From contig NZ_BOSL01000003.1 of assembly GCF_018403325.1 (NCBI RefSeq), positions 1 to 64,000 of the forward strand: DNA of 64,000 nt. Direction: 5' to 3'. Within the stretch, counting starts at the first letter, position 1; each line of letters starts with the position of its first letter. Positions 52,683 to 64,000 of this stretch are shown in pieces. The stretch comes from Paenibacillus vini. Lineage in GTDB: Bacteria; Bacillota; Bacilli; Paenibacillales; Paenibacillaceae. Below the pieces are notes generated by a model. It did no database searches, was not told the DNA's origin, and worked only from the letters and a program-made list of their open reading frames with translations. The translations under genes and the position numbers were made by a program.

Positions 52683-54059
52683 ATGGCTTTTGAAGGATTG
52701 ACAAATCGATTGCAAAGCGTGTTTAGCAAGCTTCGCGGCAAAGGTAAAGTTTCAGAGGATGATGTAAACGAAGCGATGCGCGAAGTGCGTCTGGCCTTGC
52801 TGGAAGCGGATGTCAACTTTAAAGTGGTCAAGGAATTTATCGCCAAGGTGAAAGAGAAAGCCGTTGGCAGCGAGGTCATGGAGAGCTTTACGCCAGGCAT
52901 GGTAATCATCGACATCGTAAACAAGGAATTGACCGATCTCATGGGCGGCAGCCAAGCCAAGCTGGCCAAGAGCAACCGTCCGCCGACCGTAGTCATGATG
53001 GCGGGTCTGCAAGGTGCCGGTAAGACGACGACTTCGGCCAAATTGGCCAAGCTGCTTCTGAAGGGCAACCATCGTCCACTCCTGGTAGCCGGGGATATTT
53101 ACCGGCCGGCTGCGATTAAACAGCTGCAGGTGCTGGGTGAACAGATCAAGGTACCTGTATTTACGCTTCCGGAAGGCAACAGCCCGGTTGAAATTGCACG
53201 TCAGGCTTTGCAGCATGCAAAGGATAACGGCAATGACTACCTGCTGATCGATACGGCGGGCCGGCTGCATGTCGACGAGGCTTTGATGGAGGAACTCCGT
53301 CAAATCCATGAAGTGACCAAGCCGGATGAAGTACTCCTGGTCGTGGATGCCATGACAGGTCAGGATGCGGTAAACGTAGCCGAGAGCTTCAATCAGCAAC
53401 TGACACTGACCGGTGTCGTACTCACGAAGCTGGATGGCGACACCCGAGGCGGCGCAGCCTTATCGGTTAAAGCCGTGACGGGTTGTCCGATCAAATTTGC
53501 CGCCCTCGGCGAGAAGATTGATGCGCTCGAACCGTTCCATCCGGAACGGATGGCTTCCCGGATTCTGGGCATGGGCGATATGCTGTCCCTGATCGAGAAG
53601 GCGCAGTCCAATATCGATGCCGAGAAAGCTAAGGAAATGGAACGGAAAATGCGCAATGCGGAATTTACGTTCGACGATTTCCTGGAGCAGATGGACCAGG
53701 TGAAGAAGCTTGGACCGCTTGACCAGATCATGGACATGATTCCGGGCATGGGCAAAATGAAACAGATGAAAGACATCAAGGTCGATGAGAAGCAAATGGG
53801 CCGGGTGGAAGCCATCGTTCATTCCATGACCAATCAGGAGAAGCAAAATCCTGACATGATCAATCACAGCCGCCGCAAGCGGATTGCCGCAGGCAGCGGG
53901 ACTACGCTCGCGGATGTAAACCGCTTGATCAAGCAGTTCGACGAAATGCGGAGAATGATGAAGCAGTTCTCCGATATGATGGGACCTAAAGGCAAAGGTT
54001 CGAAGATGATGAAGCAGCTCGGCAAAGCGGGCAAAGGCATGAGATTTCCATTCCGGTAA
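52683..54059 (+). CDS. ffh: Signal recognition particle protein Ffh
   Basis: 458 residues. N domain (1-95), GTPase G domain with GLQGAGKTTTSAKLA near 105, DTAGRLHVDEALMEEL near 190, TKLDGDTRGGAAL near 247, and a Met-rich M domain (about 320-458, MDMIPGMGKMKQMK ... MMKQFSDMMGPKGKG) that binds SRP RNA and signal peptides. ATG at 52683 follows GGAGGTGACC. It works with FtsY encoded upstream. Confidence 0.97.
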   Translation: MAFEGLTNRLQSVFSKLRGKGKVSEDDVNEAMREVRLALLEADVNFKVVKEFIAKVKEKAVGSEVMESFTPGMVIIDIVNKELTDLMGGSQAKLAKSNRPPTVVMMAGLQGAGKTTTSAKLAKLLLKGNHRPLLVAGDIYRPAAIKQLQVLGEQIKVPVFTLPEGNSPVEIARQALQHAKDNGNDYLLIDTAGRLHVDEALMEELRQIHEVTKPDEVLLVVDAMTGQDAVNVAESFNQQLTLTGVVLTKLDGDTRGGAALSVKAVTGCPIKFAALGEKIDALEPFHPERMASRILGMGDMLSLIEKAQSNIDAEKAKEMERKMRNAEFTFDDFLEQMDQVKKLGPLDQIMDMIPGMGKMKQMKDIKVDEKQMGRVEAIVHSMTNQEKQNPDMINHSRRKRIAAGSGTTLADVNRLIKQFDEMRRMMKQFSDMMGPKGKGSKMMKQLGKAGKGMRFPFR

Positions 54060-54122
54060 CAGGATCTTACCTGGCCGGATGAAATATAAGCATGGATTGA
54101 TTTTTTAAAGGAGGTGAATTTC

Positions 54123-54395
54123 GTGGCAGTTCGTATTCGTTTGAAACGCATGGGTGCTCATAAAGCTCCTTTCTATCGTATCGTGGTGTCGAATTCCCGT
54201 TCCCCGCGTGACGGCCGTTTTATCGAGGAGATTGGTTTCTACAACCCGGTTGCTGAACCGGCAGTAGTTAACATCGACGAAGAGAAAGCTTTGAAATGGC
54301 TGCAAGACGGTGCACAAGCATCTGATACCGTTCGCAACCTGCTCAGCAAAGCGGGCGTAATGAAGAAATTTCATGAGCTTAAGCAGCAGAAATAA
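54123..54395 (+). CDS. rpsP: 30S ribosomal protein S16
   Basis: 90 residues: [46 protein letters not shown]. The GTG start at 54123 follows AAAGGAGGTG; the ATG at 54114 is inside the site. It leads the rpsP-khpA-(hypothetical)-rimM-trmD unit. Confidence 0.97.
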   Translation: MAVRIRLKRMGAHKAPFYRIVVSNSRSPRDGRFIEEIGFYNPVAEPAVVNIDEEKALKWLQDGAQASDTVRNLLSKAGVMKKFHELKQQK

Positions 54396-54417
54396 TTGCT
54401 GATTCGGAGGGTCTCAT

Positions 54418-54648
54418 ATGGAACAATTAGTCGGCGTTATTGCGAAGGCTCTTGTTGATCATCCGGACGATGTCCGTGTGGAGGTCGTGGAGAAGGAACA
54501 TCTGATTGTGTATGAACTTTCCGTACATCCCGATGATGTAGGTAAAGTGATCGGCAAGCAGGGAAGAATCGCCAAGGCACTCCGCACGGTTGTAGCATCG
54601 GCAGCCGTTAAGATGGATAAGCGGGTTACCGTGGACATTCTGTCTTAA
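54418..54648 (+). CDS. khpA: KH-domain RNA-binding protein KhpA (YlqC)
   Basis: 76 residues with one KH domain including the GxxG-type loop in GKVIGKQGRIAKALRTVV. KhpA pairs with KhpB/Jag to bind RNA and influence cell elongation and translation. ATG at 54418 follows GGAGGGTC, 22 bp after rpsP. Confidence 0.95.
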   Translation: MEQLVGVIAKALVDHPDDVRVEVVEKEHLIVYELSVHPDDVGKVIGKQGRIAKALRTVVASAAVKMDKRVTVDILS

Positions 54649-54653
54649 AGCTA

Positions 54654-54694
54654 TACGAAAGAGGGTTAGGATGTTTGTCCTAACCCTTTTTCGT
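54654..54694 (+). terminator. Terminator after khpA
   Basis: Arms AGGGTTAGGA / TCCTAACCCT with a TGTTTG loop and TTTTTCG. It divides rpsP-khpA from rimM-trmD. Confidence 0.75.
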
Positions 54695-54720
54695 ACATGC
54701 TGAAGCTGGGGAGGAACGGA

Positions 54721-55356
54721 ATGAAAAAGAGATTTGGATTGTGGGCGTGGACCAGCTGCATTCTGCTGGTATGCTTGCTGGCCAGTCTTTATTATAATTT
54801 TAAAGGGTTGCCCTACAAAAAGGCACAGGACCAAAGTTATTCAGCGATGATAAATCAGTCGTTCGGTAATGGATTGAAAAATGCGTTGACGGAAACCGAT
54901 CTGGTCATTGAAAGTTTAAGAGATCGTGCATCGGATGCCTCGGTTATGCAACGTCTGGGCATTTTGTCGGCAAATCTAAAAACGGTGGAGACCGCTTTTA
55001 TATCCATGGATCCTGCTTTTGCAGCACAGGGCTCTTCCACCTATTTAATGTACAATGTAATGACGGATTATTATAACTTTGTCCAACAGGATGTGGCCGA
55101 AGAAATCAATAATCATACGTTGGATAAGGATGAAGGGCGTAATAAGATTATGAGGGCTATGGAAATGATGAGAGAGGATCTTACCGAGCTTCATCGCCAG
55201 TTTCCTGAGGATGAGGTCATCATGTGGAGACCTGCCCGAATGGAAGCGGAATGGCGGGAGACGGTCCGCAACATCGTATTGCGTAAAGATCAGCTCGATT
55301 TATATGAACGGCTGAAGATTAAATACGGCTTCGATGCGAATGATAACGCTTCGTGA
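54721..55356 (+). CDS. Membrane-anchored hypothetical protein between khpA and rimM
   Basis: 211 residues. One N-terminal membrane segment (about 5-24, FGLWAWTSCILLVCLLASLYY) is followed by an alpha-helical, charged domain outside the membrane (QSFGNGLKNALTETDLVIESLRDRA; REDLTELHRQFPEDEVIMW). It occupies the place of ylqD in Bacillus but does not resemble YlqD as I know it. ATG at 54721 follows GGGGAGG. It could be monitoring envelope or sporulation state; function unknown. Confidence 0.8.
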   Translation: MKKRFGLWAWTSCILLVCLLASLYYNFKGLPYKKAQDQSYSAMINQSFGNGLKNALTETDLVIESLRDRASDASVMQRLGILSANLKTVETAFISMDPAFAAQGSSTYLMYNVMTDYYNFVQQDVAEEINNHTLDKDEGRNKIMRAMEMMREDLTELHRQFPEDEVIMWRPARMEAEWRETVRNIVLRKDQLDLYERLKIKYGFDANDNAS

Positions 55357-55386
55357 GGAAGCCAGATCAATGCTTTGGAGGTAATT

Positions 55387-55905
55387 ATGTCGGAATCATT
55401 ATTGTCAGTTGGAAAAATAGTGAACACGCATGGAATTCGCGGCGAACTGAAAGTGCTGCTTCAAACGGATTTTCCTGAGGTGCGCTTTGCACCGAAGGCA
55501 AAGCTGATGATGACACACCCGGAACGGGGCGAGCAAATCTCGGTTACGGTGGCTGCTGCCCGTCCGTATAAGCAGATGTACATCGTAAAATTTAACGAGT
55601 TCGACAATATCAATGAAGTAGAAAAATTTAAAGGGTTCGAGTTAAAGGTATCCAAGGACAATTCCGTTGAACTGCCGGAAAATGAATACTATTTTCATGA
55701 AATCATCGGTTGCCGCGTTGTGAATGAAGCAGGTGAAGAAATCGGGGTTATCGAGGAAATTTTGCGTCCCGGCGCCAATGATGTATGGGTGGTTAAACTC
55801 CCGTCGCGCAAAGAACTGCTGCTGCCTGTCATCGATGACGTTGTGCTGGATGTGGATGTAAAGGCTAAACTGGTCAAGATCCACCTGATGGAAGGACTGC
55901 TGTAA
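55387..55905 (+). CDS. rimM: Ribosome maturation factor RimM
   Basis: 172 residues: [29 protein letters not shown] (RimM N-domain), then the PRC-barrel domain (about 95-170, [51 protein letters not shown]). It binds S19 during 30S head maturation. ATG at 55387 has GGAGG 5 nt upstream. trmD follows after 2 bp. Confidence 0.96.
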   Translation: MSESLLSVGKIVNTHGIRGELKVLLQTDFPEVRFAPKAKLMMTHPERGEQISVTVAAARPYKQMYIVKFNEFDNINEVEKFKGFELKVSKDNSVELPENEYYFHEIIGCRVVNEAGEEIGVIEEILRPGANDVWVVKLPSRKELLLPVIDDVVLDVDVKAKLVKIHLMEGLL

Positions 55906-55907
55906 TC

Positions 55908-56717
55908 ATGCGGATGGATGTATTAACCCTGTTCCCGGAAATGTTTGACGGGGTATTTCACAGCAGCATTCTTGGAAAAGCCCAGGAAAAGGGGATCGTT
56001 TCTTTAAATGCGGTCAATTTTCGGGATTATTCCGGAAATAAGCATGGAACCGTCGACGATACGCCCTACGGGGGCGGAGGCGGTATGGTACTTAAGCCGG
56101 AACCGATATTCCGGGCTGTCGAGGACTTGCTGTCCAAGAGCAACGAAAGAACGGGTGAGCAGTTCGAAACTACTGCTGATGACTCAATCTCGGCCGTAGC
56201 CACGACTGAATCCCAGCGTCCTCCACGGGTCATTCTGATGTGTCCCCAAGGGGAGCCGTTCTCTCAGCGGAAGGCTGAGGAATTGGCCGGCGAGGATCAT
56301 CTGATTTTTGTTTGCGGGCACTATGAAGGCTACGATGAGAGGATTCGGGAGCATTTAGTGACGGATGAGCTATCGATCGGTGACTATGTTCTGACCGGAG
56401 GAGAACTTCCGGCCATGGTCATGATCGACAGCATTACCCGTCTCTTGCCTGGTGTGCTGGGGAATGAAATGAGCGCGGTAACCGATTCGTTCAGCACAGG
56501 ATTATTGGAATACCCGCATTATACCCGTCCGGCCGAATTTCGCGGCTGGAAGGTGCCGGACATCCTGCTGAGCGGCCATCATGCCAATGTTGCCGACTGG
56601 AGGCGCAAAGAAGCACTGCGCCGCACCTGGCAGCGCCGTCCCGATCTATTGGAAACATTGGATTTATCCCCGCAGGAAATAAAATGGCTTGAAGAGTTTC
56701 GGAATGAGACTAAATAA
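55908..56717 (+). CDS. trmD: tRNA (guanine-N1)-methyltransferase TrmD
   Basis: 269 residues: [36 protein letters not shown], the trefoil-knot SAM site LMCPQGEPF ... [13 protein letters not shown] and [21 protein letters not shown]. It makes m1G37 in tRNAs. Residues about 72-98 ([20 protein letters not shown]...) form a Ser/Thr/Glu-rich insertion not present in the compact family core, placed between two conserved motifs. rplS, which normally follows trmD, is absent here. Confidence 0.95.
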   Translation: MRMDVLTLFPEMFDGVFHSSILGKAQEKGIVSLNAVNFRDYSGNKHGTVDDTPYGGGGGMVLKPEPIFRAVEDLLSKSNERTGEQFETTADDSISAVATTESQRPPRVILMCPQGEPFSQRKAEELAGEDHLIFVCGHYEGYDERIREHLVTDELSIGDYVLTGGELPAMVMIDSITRLLPGVLGNEMSAVTDSFSTGLLEYPHYTRPAEFRGWKVPDILLSGHHANVADWRRKEALRRTWQRRPDLLETLDLSPQEIKWLEEFRNETK

Positions 56718-56763
56718 TTGAATTACTCGAGCGAATAGAGTTTATTTATAAGGGACCGACAAG

Positions 56764-56796
56764 AAGGACCGCGGCATTGCTGCGGTTCTTTTTTGT
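56764..56796 (+). terminator. Terminator after trmD
   Basis: Arms AAGGACCGC / GCGGTTCTT with a 9-nt loop, then TTTTTTG. It ends the rimM-trmD unit where the operon would usually continue into rplS. Confidence 0.75.
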
Positions 56797-56912
56797 GTTC
56801 AAAGGGAATAGGACGTCGTTTGGAATACATACGATATGATATTTCCCGATTAATTTACGAGGGCTAGGGGAAGAGTTTTGTGTTGCTCGCAAGGGAGATA
56901 TGGAGGTGGCGG

Positions 56913-57614
56913 ATGCATCGATTTTGGGAAAAGGTGATTAAGCCTTTGATTTTATCGGTACAGCCGAAAGTGATCGTAGAAATAGGTTCTTTCACAGGAA
57001 TGAATACGTTCAAACTGCTGGATTATTGCAGTTATACCGGAGCCAAGTGCGTGGTGATTGATCCCGCTCCTTTGTATGACGTCCAATTAATGCAGCGTTA
57101 TTACGGTGATACAGTCAGCCTGTACGAAACCCTGAGTCTGGAGGCACTTCCCCAAATCGGGGCATATGACATGGTATTAATCGACGGGGATCATAATTGG
57201 TACACCGTTTATCATGAGCTAAAGCTTGCAGAGCAGATGGCCCAAAGAGAAGGGCTTCCTTTTCCGGTCACGGTGCTTCACGATACGGGCTGGCCCTATG
57301 GAAGAAGGGATATGTACTACTCTCCGGAAACCGTCCCTGAAGCTTACCGGCAGCCATGTGAAAAGAAGGGGTTACAGCGCGGCTACACAGGGCTTTTGGA
57401 AGCTGGAGGTTTCAACAGTACGGTTCATAATGCGGTTCAGGAGCATGGTCCTAAAAACGGCATCTTAACGGCGATCGAGGATTTTTTGATGGAGACGGAG
57501 CACGCTTTGTCTTTTTACGAATTATCATCAAATAACGGGTTGGGGGTTATTGTTCCGGATAACGAACGGCTGCGAGGCTCGGTCAAATATATATTGGACT
57601 CATCGGGTCTATGA
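56913..57614 (+). CDS. Class I SAM-dependent methyltransferase (Methyltransf_24-like)
   Basis: 233 residues: VIVEIGSFTGMNTFKLLDYC (SAM motif I), VIDPAPLYD, and YDMVLIDGDHNWYTVYHELKLAEQ, typical of the Methyltransf_24/CmcI-like group found in sugar and secondary-metabolite clusters. The ATG at 56913 follows GGAGG; the frame extends up to a GTG at 56880. It lies directly before a glycosyltransferase and the collagen-like gene, so O-methylation of a sugar on that protein is plausible but unproven. Confidence 0.82.
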   Translation: MHRFWEKVIKPLILSVQPKVIVEIGSFTGMNTFKLLDYCSYTGAKCVVIDPAPLYDVQLMQRYYGDTVSLYETLSLEALPQIGAYDMVLIDGDHNWYTVYHELKLAEQMAQREGLPFPVTVLHDTGWPYGRRDMYYSPETVPEAYRQPCEKKGLQRGYTGLLEAGGFNSTVHNAVQEHGPKNGILTAIEDFLMETEHALSFYELSSNNGLGVIVPDNERLRGSVKYILDSSGL

Positions 57615-57659
57615 GAATTGCCCTCAGTGGCTCTATCTAAAGTGAAAGGAGTAAACCTT

Positions 57660-58490
57660 GTGGTACTTGTTTCCATCCTAATTTTGACCAAGAATCGGCT
57701 GGATTTGACAAAGCGTTGCATAGAAAGCGTCTTGAAGCACACACCAGAACCTTTTGAATTTGTGTTTGTTGATAACGATTCCTATGACGGGACTCCAGAT
57801 TATTTGAGGTCTTTAAATTTTGGAAAGGTTATCCGCAATAAAATAAACCGGGGATTTGCCGGGGGGATCAATCAGGGATTGCGCGAAGTTAGCGGGGATT
57901 ACATCCTGCTGTTAAACAATGATACGGTCGTTACCCCGCATTGGCTTGGTAAGCTGTTGGCCTGTATTGAGCGTGATCCGAACATCGGGGTAGCCGGACC
58001 TATGTCATACCACGTCGCTCCAATTCAGCGGGTTTCGGACGGGGGACCTGATGGTCTGGAGGAACTTGATGAGTATGCGGAACGAAGGGGAATACAATAT
58101 GCGGGGAAAGGCTTTTATGGTCATAAATTAACCGGATTTTGCATGTTAATCTCATCGGATGTGGTGAAGCGGATCGGCGGATTTGATGAGCGCTTTTTTC
58201 CTGGCAATTATGAAGATGACGATTTCTGTATCCGGGCCCGTATCGGCGGGTATCGACTTTGGGCAGCGGAGGATGTCTATGTCCATCATGAAGGTCATGG
58301 GACGTTCAAGGAATTGTCGCAAGATTATCGGACTTTATCGCTTCAAAATGCAGAGCGTTTCCGTGAAAAATGGAATGTTGGGCGGTCCGCCTATGAGATT
58401 GATATGTTTGGATACAATCCGTCGGACGTTGTGGAGAGGGAGACTTTCTTCGATCCGGCAAGGTATTTTATTGCTTTGAAAGATGGTTAA
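57660..58490 (+). CDS. Glycosyltransferase family 2
   Basis: 276 residues: VSILILTKNRLDLTKRCIESVL, EFVFVDNDSYDGTPDYL, INRGFAGGINQGL, ILLLNNDTVVTPHWL (metal-binding NDT), and ERFFPGNYEDDDFCIRARIGGYRLW (GT2 catalytic acidic ED/W-type region). The GTG start at 57660 follows AAAGGAG at 8 nt. No membrane helix, so it is a cytoplasmic enzyme adding a sugar to a nucleotide-activated acceptor, perhaps the Thr side chains or glycans of the following collagen-like protein. Confidence 0.88.
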   Translation: MVLVSILILTKNRLDLTKRCIESVLKHTPEPFEFVFVDNDSYDGTPDYLRSLNFGKVIRNKINRGFAGGINQGLREVSGDYILLLNNDTVVTPHWLGKLLACIERDPNIGVAGPMSYHVAPIQRVSDGGPDGLEELDEYAERRGIQYAGKGFYGHKLTGFCMLISSDVVKRIGGFDERFFPGNYEDDDFCIRARIGGYRLWAAEDVYVHHEGHGTFKELSQDYRTLSLQNAERFREKWNVGRSAYEIDMFGYNPSDVVERETFFDPARYFIALKDG

Positions 58491-58630
58491 TGGCTGCATG
58501 AAACGAGATTTTTGCGCTGAAAGTTTCACGTTAGGAGGAGTAGAAGAATATGTTGGCATTAGTATGATTTAACGGTCTGTCGTGAAAAAGATAAAGCCCT
58601 ATTTCAAATGAAATGGTTGAGGTGAAGTGA

Positions 58631-64000
<5,370 letters not shown>

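Overview
The window looks like a chromosome segment of Paenibacillus or a close relative, a spore-forming Firmicute of about 50% GC. The evidence is the gene order rsmD-coaD-ylbJ-ylbL-tmcAL-ylbN-rpmF, followed by fapR-plsX-fabH-fabD-fabG-acpP-fabF-rnc-smc-ftsY-ylxM-ffh-rpsP-khpA-rimM-trmD. Other support comes from strong AGGAGG-type ribosome binding sites, frequent GTG/TTG starts, a T-box leader, a FapR box, and a collagen-like protein of the 'preface domain' type. No rRNA, tRNA or CRISPR array was recognised.

Layout. 1-206: end of an IS3-like element cut by the window edge. 254-1675: an ECF41-type sigma factor with its carboxymuconolactone decarboxylase/AhpD-like target gene and a matching promoter between them. 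1792-31405: accessory and metabolic genes. These are a short chemotaxis receptor, a DHA2 drug exporter, a cellobiose phosphorylase/LacI pair with palindromic operators, a J-domain-like membrane protein, an NlpC/P60 lipoprotein, aldose epimerase, a LytTR regulator, 6-phosphogluconolactonase, T-box-controlled DAHP synthase-chorismate mutase, AI-2E and FUSC transporters, HelD, an MFS exporter, a DsbA-like lipoprotein, rpiA, a GNAT enzyme, a MarR-MMPL operon, a TPR protein, a Gln-rich coiled-coil protein, gpmA and a GH73 glucosaminidase. 31406-33178: a decayed, AT-rich stretch with a probable phage-type HTH remnant, a small zinc-ribbon membrane protein and a candidate structured RNA on the minus strand. 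33179-56717: the core cluster for RNA modification, CoA, sporulation, lipid synthesis, chromosome condensation, SRP targeting and ribosome maturation. 56913-64000: a cell-surface module of methyltransferase, family 2 glycosyltransferase and a giant collagen-like protein that runs off the window. It sits where rplS normally follows trmD.

The most unusual signal is a pair of intergenic arrays about 47 kb apart (4981-5214 and 51961-52145). Each holds four short palindromes, roughly TCRTTGGA-N5-TCCAAYGA, with centre-to-centre spacing 52-62-52 and 51-62-51 bp. Each array starts one further period (about 51-52 bp) beyond the intrinsic terminator of the neighbouring gene. The sequences between palindromes are unrelated but their lengths are kept, and the spacings are close to 5 and 6 DNA turns. 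This points to an undescribed ordered repeat element or protein-binding array.

Other notable points: a MITE-like repeat in three copies around rpmF, one of which separates the FapR operator from fapR; a fapR gene whose ribosome binding site points to an ATC start codon; and an apparently proline-free collagen of about 435 Gly-X-Thr triplets next to a glycosyltransferase.
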